From assembly GCA_016712505.1 (NCBI GenBank), contig JADJQY010000013.1, positions 186,001-250,000 on the forward strand: a stretch of 64,000 nt of DNA, read 5' to 3'. Below, piece by piece: positions 8,645 to 17,809 of the stretch. Made by a program: the position numbers and the translations under genes. The stretch is from Candidatus Eiseniibacteriota bacterium. GTDB lineage: Bacteria > Eisenbacteria > RBG-16-71-46 > CAIMUX01. The notes under the pieces are model-generated. The model saw nothing but the letters and a program-made list of their open reading frames with translations, made no database searches and was not told the origin of the DNA. Numbering within the stretch: position 1 is the first letter of the stretch; the number at the start of each line of letters is the position of its first letter.

Positions 8645-9583
8645 TCAGCCGTGGAGCCAGTGACTGGCCTGTCCGGCCCAGACGATGACGAAGCGGAGCG
8701 CGAGGCCGCCGCCGAGGACGAGGAGCGGCGCGACCGGCTGGTGGTGGACCCGACCCCGGATGGCCAGGAGCTGCACCACGAGCGGCAGCACCACGCCGAC
8801 CCCGACCACCAGCACCCAGAAGATCGCGGTGAGCGGTCCACGAAGCACGAGCGCTGCGGCCTCCTTCTGTACCGCCCCCCCGCCGACCAGTCCGAGGACC
8901 AAGAGGAGCAGCAGCGCGAGCTCGACCGCGAGAAGTCGCGTGTCGAGGAGCACCATCTGCCGCTGCTCGTCGCTGCGTCGCGCGATCAGGTGGGCGAAGG
9001 CGGCGCCGGCCGAAAGTCCCGAGACGAGAAAGAGCGGGGCGAGCAATCCGCTGCTCCAGAAGGGGCGTGCACCGAGGGAGGAAAGGAGGACCCCGGTGTA
9101 GACCCCGAGAAGGATGCCGCAGGCGATGGCGACCAGGCCGAGCAGGCGCAGGCGGTCGGGAGTCCAGCGAATCGACCGGGCGGCGCGGGTGAGCCAGGGG
9201 AAGCGGCGGGTGAGCGCGCCCGGTGGATCGAGTAGCGCCCCGAGGACGAGCACCGGGTAGACGATGAGCAGGATCCACGCCCCCCAGGACATCGGCGAGG
9301 ACGGCTCGAACGAGACGTAGAGTCGGAGCGCGTGCAGCTTGTGCTCCAGGTCGAGGAAGAGGGCGAGCATGCCGAGCGAGAGGAGCCCCAGACCGATCCA
9401 GGGGAGAGGGTAGGTGACGCTGTCGCGCGCCGGCCTCGCTCCGCGCCGCAGCTTGAGTCCGAACAGGATCAGCAGGCCGGCCACCCAGCCCCCGAGGAAG
9501 AGGTAGAGCGGGATCTGCCAGGCCCAGACGTGGAGGTGGGGATCGACGAGATGATTGGCGCGGGTCGTGATCGTCTCGAACAT
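8645..9583 (-). CDS. NrfD/PsrC-type membrane subunit of the molybdoenzyme
   Basis: A 312-residue protein with eight to nine hydrophobic helices and the family N-terminus (WAWQIPLYLFLGGWVAGLL). Helices around SPMSWGAWILLIVYP and PFWSSGLLAPLFLVSGLSAGAA match the quinol-site bundles of PsrC/NrfD. In polysulfide and thiosulfate reductases this subunit anchors the complex and oxidises menaquinol. It lies directly behind the ferredoxin-like subunit (7-base gap). Confidence 0.9.
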   Translation of the reverse strand: MFETITTRANHLVDPHLHVWAWQIPLYLFLGGWVAGLLILFGLKLRRGARPARDSVTYPLPWIGLGLLSLGMLALFLDLEHKLHALRLYVSFEPSSPMSWGAWILLIVYPVLVLGALLDPPGALTRRFPWLTRAARSIRWTPDRLRLLGLVAIACGILLGVYTGVLLSSLGARPFWSSGLLAPLFLVSGLSAGAAFAHLIARRSDEQRQMVLLDTRLLAVELALLLLLVLGLVGGGAVQKEAAALVLRGPLTAIFWVLVVGVGVVLPLVVQLLAIRGRVHHQPVAPLLVLGGGLALRFVIVWAGQASHWLHG

Positions 9584-9590
9584 GGTGCCC

Positions 9591-10130
9591 TCAGGTCAGG
9601 TAGAAGATCCGAGGCCGCGTGCCGGCCTCAGGCAACACGGCGTGGTGCGCACGCGAGGCCAGGAGAGCCGAGATCTCCGAGTTCGGATCATCGAGATCGC
9701 CGAAGTGCATGCAGTGGGTCGGGCAGACCGCGACGCAGGCGGGGTCCTGGCCCTCCCTCACCCGATGGATGCAGAAGGTGCACTTGTCGGCGTAACCCTC
9801 CGGGTGGATGAAGCGTGCCCCGTAGGGACACGAAGCGACGCAGGCCTTACAGCCGATGCAGGCCTCGTGATCGACCAGGACCACCTGCCCGAAGGGGTGC
9901 ACGTGGCTGGCGCCGGTCGGGCAGCAGCTGACGCAGGGGGCGTCGTCGCAGTGATTACATCGCTCGCTCCGGATCTCGAGCGACAGGGTGGGGAAGCGAC
10001 CGCGCAGTTCCTGCGTGATCCAATCCCGGTTGAACCCCTCGGGGACGTCGTTCTCGGTCTTGCAGGCCGCGACGCAATCCATGCAGCCGACGCAGCGCCG
10101 GGTGTCGATCGCCATGCCGAAGCGCGCCAT
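9591..10130 (-). CDS. Four-cluster 4Fe-4S electron-transfer subunit (PsrB/PhsB/TtrB type)
   Basis: A 179-residue protein with four ferredoxin-type Cys groups: C13-x2-C-x2-C-x3-C, a second group in CNHCDDAPCVSCCP, a third in CIGCKACVASCPYGAR, and a fourth in CTFCIH...DPACVAVCP. This is the layout of the DMSO-reductase-family beta subunit, which passes electrons between the NrfD-like anchor and the catalytic subunit. The start almost abuts the stop of the catalytic subunit. Confidence 0.93.
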   Translation of the reverse strand: MARFGMAIDTRRCVGCMDCVAACKTENDVPEGFNRDWITQELRGRFPTLSLEIRSERCNHCDDAPCVSCCPTGASHVHPFGQVVLVDHEACIGCKACVASCPYGARFIHPEGYADKCTFCIHRVREGQDPACVAVCPTHCMHFGDLDDPNSEISALLASRAHHAVLPEAGTRPRIFYLT

Positions 10131-10131
10131 C

Positions 10132-12426
10132 TCATGCCTCCGGTTCGATCGTGACGAAGTTGACGTTCATTCCGGTCCCGCCCATGAGCGGATCGACCAC
10201 ATAGCGGGTGAGCAGGCCGGCGTCGCTCGCGCCCTTCCCCCGGGCGCGGCGGAGTCCCTTGGCGGTGTGGCCGAAGCCGTGCACCAGGTAGACGCAATCG
10301 CCGCGGATCGCCTGGGTGGCGCGGACGGCGATCGGATCGCTCACCACGCCGTCCTGGTTCCGCAGGCGCACCTTCTGCCCACCCTGGAGGCCGAGGCGCG
10401 CGGCCACGTCGCCGTTCACCCAGACCACGTTTTCCGGCATCAGTTCGTGCAGGATCGGATTGGTCTGCGTTCGGCTGAACGAGTGGACCGGAGAGCGTCC
10501 GAAGAGGATGCGGAACCATCCGTTCGGCACCGGCTCGGGTGCGCGGTAGGTCGGCACCGGATCGAATCCCGCTGCCGCGAGCTGGGTCGAGTAGAACTCG
10601 ATCTTCCCGCTCGGGGTGGGGAAGTTCGCTTCCAGCCCGACGAGCGGATCGCTTCCGACCGCGCCGGGCTCGACGCTCCGCCCGGTATCGGCGAAGTACA
10701 CCGGCTGCGGCGCGCCGCGCAGGATTCCTTTCGCCTGCAACTCGTCGTAGGAGAGTCCGGCCTTCTCGATCCGCGCGCGGAGGTACTCCTCGATGTCGGT
10801 CCAGGGGTAGTACTGCGCCAGGTCGAGCTTCCTGGCCAGCTCGCGGGCGATCCACCAGTTCGGCTTTTGATCGTCGGGCGCCTTCACCACCGGCTGGCGG
10901 AGCGCGACGAACGGCTCGCGGAACCACTCCACGTTCAGGTCGTCGTGCCGCTCGAGATAGACCGACTCCGGCAGCACGACATCGGCCCAACCCGCGATCT
11001 CGCTCGGAACCACATCGACCACCACGAGAAGATCGAGGTTCTGGATCGCGCGCAGCGTCTCTTCCTGATTGGGGAGCGCCTGGAGCAGATTGGTCGCGTA
11101 GACGAACCATCCTTTGACCGGGTACGGCTGGCCGGTGAGGGTCGCCTCGCGAATGCCGTTGGTGATCGTCTCGGTGGCGAAGGGGTACTTGCGCCCCGGA
11201 TTGTCGACCTTCCCCCGCTCGCTGTGCGGGTACTCCGGGTAGGGATAGGCGGGGATGCTCAGGTGCGCGGGCTGAAAGAACCCGCCCTTCCGGCCCCAGC
11301 TCCCGAGGAGCGCGTTCAAGAGCGCGACCGCGCGACTGCGCTGGGCATCGTCCCCGTACCAGGTGACGTGGCGGCCTGGGTGGACCAGGGTTGCCGGACG
11401 GTGCCGGGCCATCTCGCGCGCGGTTTCGCGGATCAACTCCGGCTCGAGCCCGGTTTCGGGGTAGGCCCACTCTGGGGTGTAGCGGGCGATGCTCTGGGCG
11501 AAGGCCTCGAAGCCGAATCCGTACTGCTCGACGTAGGCGTGGTCGTAGAGATCCTCGCTCAGCAGTACCTGCATCCAGGCCAGGAGCAGGGCGAGGTCGG
11601 TGCCGGGTCGGATCGGGAGGTAGTGCTTCGCCTTGCTCGCGGCAATGGAGAAGCGCGGGTCGACCACGATCACCGTCGCGCCCGAGCCGACCGCCTGGGC
11701 GAACTCCTGCACCTGGGTGTTGTGCATGTTCTCCCCCAGGTGGGAGCCGAGGAGGACCAGGCAACGGGTGTTTCGGATGTCGGTCCTCTCGGGCGAGCCG
11801 ACGTCCTCCCCGAAGGTGAGGTTGAAGCCGACGTCGCGCGGTCCGCGGCACTGGGCGAACGAGGGGGCGGAGAGGTTCGGCGTGCCGAACGCCTTCATGG
11901 TGTGCTTGAGAAAGGTGCCGCCGATACCGTGGCTGAAGAGCGCCATCGCCTCCGGGCCGTGCTCGACCCGGATCGCCTTCATCCGGTCGGCGATGTAGGT
12001 CAGAGCCTCGTCCCAGGTCACCTCGACCCACTCGTCCTCACCTCGATTCCGGCGCCGGATGAGCGGACGACGAAGTCGGTCGGGGTCGAAGTGTGCGCCG
12101 ACCCCTCCGGTCCCGCGCGGGCAGAGGCGGCCGCGCGAGAGGGGGTCGTCGGGGTTCCCCTCGACCTTCCAGAGTCGGCCGTTCCGTACCGAGGCGATCG
12201 CGCCGCACTTCCAGAAGCAGATGTCGCAGAAGGTGGGGATCTGCTCCACGCGATCCTCGGAGCCGGATGCGCCGGCCGCCGGGCCGTCCGCACCGCCGGC
12301 GGAGTGGACGGGGCGGGCCAATCGGGAAGCGGCCACGGCGCCTCCGCCCAGACCGACCAGGCTGAGGAACCGGCGGCGCGAGAGGGATCCGCTGCGCTTG
12401 CTGTCCTGGGTTGCCGAGCGAGTCAT
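10132..12426 (-). CDS. Molybdopterin catalytic subunit, polysulfide/thiosulfate/tetrathionate reductase type (PsrA/PhsA-like)
   Basis: A 764-residue protein. Residues 16-24 (SRRRFLSLV) are a twin-arginine signal, so the enzyme is exported folded. Cys 67, 70, 74 and 102 (C-x2-C-x3-C-x27-C) bind a 4Fe-4S cluster. Cys193 in SFAQCRGPRD sits where PsrA/PhsA-type enzymes place the molybdenum ligand. The body shows the DMSO-reductase fold, including GWADVVLPE and the C-terminal GDxxxVxLxxxG cofactor domain. ATG 12426 follows a GGAGGAAGG Shine-Dalgarno. The likely acceptor is polysulfide, thiosulfate or tetrathionate, judged from family and the YeeE/rhodanese neighbours; arsenate or selenate is less likely but possible. 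Confidence 0.88.
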   Translation of the reverse strand: MTRSATQDSKRSGSLSRRRFLSLVGLGGGAVAASRLARPVHSAGGADGPAAGASGSEDRVEQIPTFCDICFWKCGAIASVRNGRLWKVEGNPDDPLSRGRLCPRGTGGVGAHFDPDRLRRPLIRRRNRGEDEWVEVTWDEALTYIADRMKAIRVEHGPEAMALFSHGIGGTFLKHTMKAFGTPNLSAPSFAQCRGPRDVGFNLTFGEDVGSPERTDIRNTRCLVLLGSHLGENMHNTQVQEFAQAVGSGATVIVVDPRFSIAASKAKHYLPIRPGTDLALLLAWMQVLLSEDLYDHAYVEQYGFGFEAFAQSIARYTPEWAYPETGLEPELIRETAREMARHRPATLVHPGRHVTWYGDDAQRSRAVALLNALLGSWGRKGGFFQPAHLSIPAYPYPEYPHSERGKVDNPGRKYPFATETITNGIREATLTGQPYPVKGWFVYATNLLQALPNQEETLRAIQNLDLLVVVDVVPSEIAGWADVVLPESVYLERHDDLNVEWFREPFVALRQPVVKAPDDQKPNWWIARELARKLDLAQYYPWTDIEEYLRARIEKAGLSYDELQAKGILRGAPQPVYFADTGRSVEPGAVGSDPLVGLEANFPTPSGKIEFYSTQLAAAGFDPVPTYRAPEPVPNGWFRILFGRSPVHSFSRTQTNPILHELMPENVVWVNGDVAARLGLQGGQKVRLRNQDGVVSDPIAVRATQAIRGDCVYLVHGFGHTAKGLRRARGKGASDAGLLTRYVVDPLMGGTGMNVNFVTIEPEA

Positions 12427-12494
12427 GGTCGTTTCCCTTCCTCCCGGAGCGCCGCGCACCACCGCGCGGCGCTCTGCTGCTGCTGCGCGACGGA

Positions 12495-13754
12495 TCAGAG
12501 TCCGAAGCTGAGCCCGAGCTCGAAGTCCCACTGCTTCATCTCGAGTTCGATCTCCTGCGCTCCCGGCACCTCGAGCAGGTTCTGTCCCTTGACCGTCTGG
12601 TCGAAGGCATGGGTAGCGGCGAGGTGGAGGGTCGTGGTCGGACCGATCAGACGACTGAGGCCGAGGGTCGCGTGCTGTTCCATCACTCCGGGGGCGAGGA
12701 TGTTCATCAACACCTCCGAGTCGGGGATCGGTTGCTCGCCGTAGGAGTAGCCGGCGCGGAAGGTCCAGTCGCGACTCGCCTCGTACTGCAGCCCGAGTTT
12801 GTAGACCGTCATGTCGCGCCAGCCAAACCCGGCTCCGCCATCGGTTCCGAGCGGGGTGCTCTGCAGGTTCGGGAGGAGGGGGTTGCCGACCGCTTCGACC
12901 TCGCTGTAGCGGATCTGCTGCACATCGGCCATGAGGGTCCAGGCGGCGTTGGGCTCGAAGGCGAGTCCCGCCGTCCAGTTGGACGGGATGTCGAAGTCTC
13001 CGCTCTCGGCGAACAGCCCCTGGTAGTGATCGAACTCCGACATCGCGAGCCGGGACTGATAGCTGGCCCCGAGGGCGAGTGACGGAGCGAGCCGTCCGAG
13101 GTAGCCGACCCGTGCCCCGTAGCCGTAGGAGTTGTCGTGATCTCGTCCGGTCAGACAGGAGGCGTCGCACGACATCTGCCCGAAGGCGGCGAGTCCACGG
13201 GCCTCGAACCGTTGATAGGCGATGATCGGGGTGAGGCCGAGAGCGTGGCCCGGCACAAGTTCACGCGCCAGGGTGGGGGCGAGGAAGAGCTGAGAGAGGT
13301 CGACCCCGGCATTCCCCTGGTAGAACGTCGCGGCCTCGTAGTCGGTACTCATTCCTCCGTTGCCGTAGACGGCCAGCCCGACTCCGGTGCGGTCGTTCAG
13401 GCGGTAGTTCATTCCGAACGTCGGGACCACGAAGCCCTTCGAGGCGCTTTCGACCCGGCCCGGGGTGAGCCCAAACGTGCCTTGCATTCCGGACGGCGTG
13501 CCACTGACGCGATAGCTCCGGTCGGGAGAGAAGACGGAGACCCCGAGGTCGACGGCCGAGTCGAGAAACGCCAGGCTTGCCGGGTTGGTGGCGGGAGAGA
13601 GCGCCGAAAGGGGAAGCGCGACGCCGGCGCCGGCCATCCCCTTCGATTCCGTTCCATATCCGTGGGCGAAGTACCCGTTGGTCGCATGGGCGGTCGGTAC
13701 AGCGACGATGGCGAGACAGGTGGCCCAAGCGAGAGTCCGGTTCCTGATGATCAT
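12495..13754 (-). CDS. FadL/TodX-family outer-membrane channel
   Basis: A 419-residue protein: signal peptide 1-24 (ending AHA), then TNGYFAHGYGTESKGMAGAGVALP, the characteristic FadL hatch start, NPAS, and a 14-strand-type barrel ending in a hydrophobic residue after Phe (GLSFGL). FadL proteins admit hydrophobic compounds through the outer membrane. It is the first gene of the operon, between the sigma-54 promoter and psrA-like gene, so its cargo is probably a poorly soluble sulfur substrate; that is inference. Confidence 0.88.
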   Translation of the reverse strand: MIIRNRTLAWATCLAIVAVPTAHATNGYFAHGYGTESKGMAGAGVALPLSALSPATNPASLAFLDSAVDLGVSVFSPDRSYRVSGTPSGMQGTFGLTPGRVESASKGFVVPTFGMNYRLNDRTGVGLAVYGNGGMSTDYEAATFYQGNAGVDLSQLFLAPTLARELVPGHALGLTPIIAYQRFEARGLAAFGQMSCDASCLTGRDHDNSYGYGARVGYLGRLAPSLALGASYQSRLAMSEFDHYQGLFAESGDFDIPSNWTAGLAFEPNAAWTLMADVQQIRYSEVEAVGNPLLPNLQSTPLGTDGGAGFGWRDMTVYKLGLQYEASRDWTFRAGYSYGEQPIPDSEVLMNILAPGVMEQHATLGLSRLIGPTTTLHLAATHAFDQTVKGQNLLEVPGAQEIELEMKQWDFELGLSFGL

Positions 13755-13815
13755 GGCTGCCTCCAGGCGGAAGTTGGGATGCCGGGTGTTTCAGCCGGTC
13801 TTACCCCACCTCCCA

Positions 13816-13832
13816 CGCAGGGAGCGTGCCAA
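13816..13832 (-). promoter_or_regulatory. Sigma-54 (-24/-12) promoter of the sulfur operon
   Basis: On the minus strand the sequence reads TTGGCACGCTCCCTGCG (13832 to 13816). It fits YTGGCACGNNNNTTGCW except for C at the first base of TTGC and G at the last base. The essential GG and GC are correctly spaced. It lies 62 bases before ATG 13754 and beside a sigma-54 activator gene. Confidence 0.85.
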
Positions 13833-13894
13833 GATCGATCAGATTGTTAGATCATTGCTTTTGAGGCGCTTACGAATTCGGCCGTCAGCGCGAA

Positions 13895-13942
13895 ACGTTG
13901 CTTGAAACATAATGGTGCAACAAAATGGTTCGTCTGCAACAT
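13895..13942 (-). promoter_or_regulatory. Candidate upstream activator sites
   Basis: Minus-strand TGTTGCA occurs twice (start points 20 bases apart) and is followed by an inverted GCAAC, giving GTTGC-N15-GCAAC. This lies 65-110 bases upstream of the -24/-12 element, a normal distance for enhancer-binding-protein sites. The assignment is by position and symmetry only. Confidence 0.45.
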
Positions 13943-15361
13943 CTACTCGCGCACACCGGCCTCCCGCATCCGCCTCCAGAGGGTGGTCCGGCTGATGCCG
14001 AGGGCGCGGGCCGCGGACTCACGATTCCAGTGGTGCTGCTCGAGGGCCCTCCGCAACGCCACGTCCGGCCGTGGTGCCGGATGCCTCCGGTGTTCGATCG
14101 CCGCCGGATCCTCGACCTCGGAGGAGACGGCGGTCCCGGCGCCGGCCTGACCTGCTCCCTGGAGAATCTCCGCCGGCAGATCGTCGGGCATGAGGGTCTG
14201 ACCCTGACAGACCGCTACCGCGTACTCGAGGGCGTTCTCCAGTTCCCGCACGTTCCCCGGCCACCCATAGCCGAGGAGCGCGCGGAGTGCGTCGGGCGAG
14301 AACCGGAGCGCCCGTCCCTGCCGCGCCCCGACCCGCGCCAGGAGATGGGTGGCCAGCGGCTCGATGTCGGTCCGCCGCTCACGGAGGGGAGGGATCTCGA
14401 TCGGCACCACGCGGAGCCGGTAGTAGAGGTCATCGCGGAACCGGCCGCTCTGGACGGCAGCGCGCAGGTCGACATGGCTGGCCGCGATGATCCGGGCATC
14501 GGCCCGTCGGCTCTGGTTCTCTCCGACCCGCTCGTAGGTCCGCTCCTGCAGCACGCGCAGCAGCTTCACCTGCAGGTGAAGCGGGAGATCGCCCACCTCG
14601 TCGAGGAAGAGGGTTCCGCCGCCGGCTGCCTCGAATCGGCCGACCCGATCGCGCACCGCGCCGGTGAAAGCGCCGCGCACATGGCCGAACAGCTCACTCT
14701 CGAGCAGCTCTCCCGGGAGAGCGCCGCAGTTGACCGCCACGAACGGGCCGTCGCGGCGGGGGGAGCGGGCGTGGATGGCTCGAGCGGCGATCTCTTTCCC
14801 CGTGCCGCTCTCGCCCGAGAGGAGGACGGTCGCCTCGCTCTGCTCCAGGGTTTCGATCAGCCGGGCGATCCGCTCCACCGCGGCGGAGCGGCCGATCAGC
14901 CCGGGTACGCCGGAGGGGCTGCTGGCCGTGATGTCCTCGGTCGCAGGGCGGAGCACGACGACGTAGGCGACCCGAAGATCGCAGACCGCGCCCGGCTCCG
15001 GTCTGAAGGGGGCCGCGCTGATCGCGACCACGACCGGATCACGGCCGTCGAGGGTCAGCAAGGCGCGCCAACCTTCGCGACGCTCGCCGGCCAGCAGCAA
15101 CTGACGCAGCGTGCCGCCGCTGCCGAATAGCTCGTCTCCGAGCAGGTCGGAGACCGCGACTCCTTCCACCGCGGCCGATGCCCCGGGGCCGACCAATCGG
15201 TCGAGCAAGGTCGAGGCGTGGAGGATGCGGAACTGCCGATCGACGCAGAGAAAGACCCGGCCAAGCGCGGCGAAGGCCGAACTCACCCCCTGCAGGGTGG
15301 CGCGGAGGGCGAACGCCTCACGCGTCTCGGACGACGGGTCGTAGGGCGGCGGTGTCTCCAT
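13943..15361 (-). CDS. Sigma-54-dependent transcriptional activator (PAS-AAA+-Fis HTH)
   Basis: A 472-residue protein. Residues ~20-135 are a PAS-like sensor region (RVFLCVDRQFRILHAS...). Residues 155-390 form the AAA+ domain: Walker A GESGTGKE (183-190), GAFTGA loop (230-235) that contacts sigma-54, Walker B LFLDEVGD (251-258), and WPGNVRELEN. The C-terminus has a Fis-type helix-turn-helix (WNRESAARALGISRTTLWRRM). There is no receiver Asp, so sensing is likely direct via the N-domain rather than by phosphorylation. It lies just upstream of the sulfur operon and its sigma-54 promoter, so it is the probable activator of that operon. Confidence 0.93.
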   Translation of the reverse strand: METPPPYDPSSETREAFALRATLQGVSSAFAALGRVFLCVDRQFRILHASTLLDRLVGPGASAAVEGVAVSDLLGDELFGSGGTLRQLLLAGERREGWRALLTLDGRDPVVVAISAAPFRPEPGAVCDLRVAYVVVLRPATEDITASSPSGVPGLIGRSAAVERIARLIETLEQSEATVLLSGESGTGKEIAARAIHARSPRRDGPFVAVNCGALPGELLESELFGHVRGAFTGAVRDRVGRFEAAGGGTLFLDEVGDLPLHLQVKLLRVLQERTYERVGENQSRRADARIIAASHVDLRAAVQSGRFRDDLYYRLRVVPIEIPPLRERRTDIEPLATHLLARVGARQGRALRFSPDALRALLGYGWPGNVRELENALEYAVAVCQGQTLMPDDLPAEILQGAGQAGAGTAVSSEVEDPAAIEHRRHPAPRPDVALRRALEQHHWNRESAARALGISRTTLWRRMREAGVRE

Positions 15362-15392
15362 GGGCGGGAGAATCGCACATCGGGGGCGAGGG

Positions 15393-16562
15393 TCAACCCT
15401 GCCGGATGGTCTCGATCACATTGGCCCGCGCGGCGCGGCGCGCGGGAAAGAAGCCTCCGATCAAGCCCATGCCGAGGGCGAAGAGCATCCCGGCGGTGAG
15501 GAGCGCGGGGGTGACCCGGAAGGCGAAGGCGATCTCGCTGAAGGAGGACCAGTTGGTGGTCGAGGTCACGATGCCATTGATCGGCAGCGCCAGGGCACAG
15601 CCGATCAGCCCGCCGATCAGCGCGATGAGCAGCGATTCGAGCATGAAGGAGAGGAGAACCGATCCCGGCTTGAAGCCGAGGGTCAGCAGCACGGCGATCT
15701 CCGGTCCCCGGGTGGCGACGGCCGCATACATGGTGTTGATCGCGCCGAACACCGCGCCGATCGCCATCACCGCGGTGATGAAGATGGCCACGAACCGCAG
15801 CACGGTGGCGAGCATGGCCGACTGGCGCTTGTAGAAATCGGCTTCGCGATAGGCGTCGACCTGGTAGCGCGGGTCGTCCTGCAATGCCTTTTGGACCGCG
15901 GGAAACGCTTCCGGATTGGCCAGCCGGAAGGTGACCGATTGGAAGCCGCCTTCTCGATCGAAGGCGGGAGCGAACTGCTCGTTCTCGCCCCAGATCTCCG
16001 ATTCGAACGATGAGCCGTCGGCGCTGAAGTGGCCCACCACCGTCCACTCGCGCTTGGCGAAGCTGAGCTTGTCGCCGACCCGGCAATGGGCGAACCGGCT
16101 GACGATGGCCCGGCCGACCAGGATCTCCGGGCTGCCCGACTGCGGCCGTCGGCCCTCGACGATCTTGATCCCCTTCCGTACTTCGAAGGCCTGGGGACTC
16201 ACCCCCCGCGCGACCACGTTTGCCATTCCCACGCCGAGCCGGGGGAGCGAGAGGACGACGTACACTTCGTTGCTGACCAGCGGTTGGCCCTGGGCGTCGC
16301 GGGCGATGAACGGACTCGCCGCGATCGAGGAGGCGATCTCGCGGGAGATGCCGCTCGACATCTCGCCGTCCGCTCCCTTGCGCAGGATGAGCGCGTTGTC
16401 GGGCGCCCCGGTGGTGGTGAGCGCAGCCTGGAATCCCTCTGCCAGCGCCATCATGGCGATGAAGACAGCGACCACCAGCCCAAGTCCGATCGCCGTCGCT
16501 GCGGTCGAGAGGGGCCGCTGTTTCAGGCTGCGCAGGTTGTACACGAGCGGGATGGCCGCCAT
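15393..16562 (-). CDS. ABC transporter permease (MacB/FtsX type), second copy
   Basis: A 389-residue protein with one N-terminal TM (~residues 20-40), a periplasmic MacB-PCD-like domain, and three C-terminal TM segments forming the FtsX-like unit (AINTMYAAVATRGPEIAVLLTLGFKPGSVL). The last gene of a four-gene export operon, it would pair with the other permease as a heterodimer. The regulator gene follows after 31 bases, so read-through is possible. Confidence 0.88.
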   Translation of the reverse strand: MAAIPLVYNLRSLKQRPLSTAATAIGLGLVVAVFIAMMALAEGFQAALTTTGAPDNALILRKGADGEMSSGISREIASSIAASPFIARDAQGQPLVSNEVYVVLSLPRLGVGMANVVARGVSPQAFEVRKGIKIVEGRRPQSGSPEILVGRAIVSRFAHCRVGDKLSFAKREWTVVGHFSADGSSFESEIWGENEQFAPAFDREGGFQSVTFRLANPEAFPAVQKALQDDPRYQVDAYREADFYKRQSAMLATVLRFVAIFITAVMAIGAVFGAINTMYAAVATRGPEIAVLLTLGFKPGSVLLSFMLESLLIALIGGLIGCALALPINGIVTSTTNWSSFSEIAFAFRVTPALLTAGMLFALGMGLIGGFFPARRAARANVIETIRQG

Positions 16563-16653
16563 TCCAGATGCCTTTCGCGTTTGCGGCGCTCGGTGCGCCG
16601 TCGATCACTCGATGGGTCGTCGAACACTCGATGCCGGACCCTTTCCGGGCCGG

Positions 16654-17796
16654 CTAGACCAGCTTGCGCAGCGCCTCGATCACCGGCAAACGGGCCGCCT
16701 GCACCGCGGGTACGATGCCGGAGATCAATCCCAGCCCGAGCGAGATTCCGATCCCGACCGCCACCGTGGCCCACTTGAGTTCGAAACCGGGCAGCATCCC
16801 GCCGCCGTCGAAGCGGGTCAACTCGAACAGCGCCTTCGCTCCCAGAATCCCGCCCGCGCCGCCCAGCAGACTGAGCAGAGCCGCCTCGGACATGATCAGC
16901 CCGAAGAGCAATTCGTCGCGGAAGCCGACCGATTTCAGTACCGCCATCTCCCGCGTGCGTTCGCGTGCCGCCATCATCATGGTGTTGGCCGCCACCAGCA
17001 GGATGGCGAAGAAAACCGCCGTCCCGATCACCGAGAGGAGGAAGCCGATGTTCCCCCACATCGAGATGAAGCCGGCCTGGAAGGCTCGCTCGGTCTCGGT
17101 CTTGGTCGCTGCTTCGGAGTTGATGAACGCCGCGTCGATCCGGCTCGAGATCGCCGCCGCCTGACCGGGGTCCGAGAGCTCCAGCACATAGGTGCCCGGC
17201 ACCGCCTGGCGATTGGTCGCTTCGTCGAGGTACTCGTAATGGAAGTAAAAGATGTCCTCGCCGAAGCTCGGGTCGCTCACGCTGTAGATCCCGCGAATGG
17301 TGAAGTTCCACTCGCCCGGGTAGATCGTGCCGCGCAGCGACACCGTCTGGCCGAGCTTCCAGCCGAACTTCTTCACCAGCTTCGGCCCGATGATGCAGGC
17401 GGTGCGCTCGGCGAGGAAGGCCTGCTTCTGGTCGGGGGGCAGGGAGAGCTCGGGGTACATGCCGAGGTAGCGTTCGGCCGAGATGGCGAACTGAGGGAAG
17501 AAGTTCCGCTCGTCGATGTAGACCCCGCCGAACCAGTTCTGCCACGAGACCGATTTCACCCCCGGCTGGGCCTCGAGCTGGCTCAAGTACTTCATCGGCA
17601 CGGGAAAGATGATCGAGATGGCGTTCCGAACCACGACCCGCGACTCGCTGCCCACCGCAGCGGCGTCCTCCAGGGTGGTGATGACCGAGCGGAGCGCGCC
17701 GAAGAGGAACAGCGCCAACCCCACACTGGCCACGGTGAGGAAGGTGCGCCGCTTGTTGCGCCGCAGATTGGCCCAGACGAGCAGAAAGAACTTCAT
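16654..17796 (-). CDS. ABC transporter permease (MacB/FtsX type), first copy
   Basis: A 380-residue protein with the same layout as its neighbour: N-terminal TM, periplasmic domain, and a C-terminal three-TM unit with ANTMMMAARERTREMAVLKSVGF, the coupling region that contacts the ATPase. It starts 13 bases after the ATPase stop. The two permeases are paralogues but well diverged. Confidence 0.88.
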   Translation of the reverse strand: MKFFLLVWANLRRNKRRTFLTVASVGLALFLFGALRSVITTLEDAAAVGSESRVVVRNAISIIFPVPMKYLSQLEAQPGVKSVSWQNWFGGVYIDERNFFPQFAISAERYLGMYPELSLPPDQKQAFLAERTACIIGPKLVKKFGWKLGQTVSLRGTIYPGEWNFTIRGIYSVSDPSFGEDIFYFHYEYLDEATNRQAVPGTYVLELSDPGQAAAISSRIDAAFINSEAATKTETERAFQAGFISMWGNIGFLLSVIGTAVFFAILLVAANTMMMAARERTREMAVLKSVGFRDELLFGLIMSEAALLSLLGGAGGILGAKALFELTRFDGGGMLPGFELKWATVAVGIGISLGLGLISGIVPAVQAARLPVIEALRKLV

Positions 17797-17809
17797 CGGG
17801 ATCCTTCTC

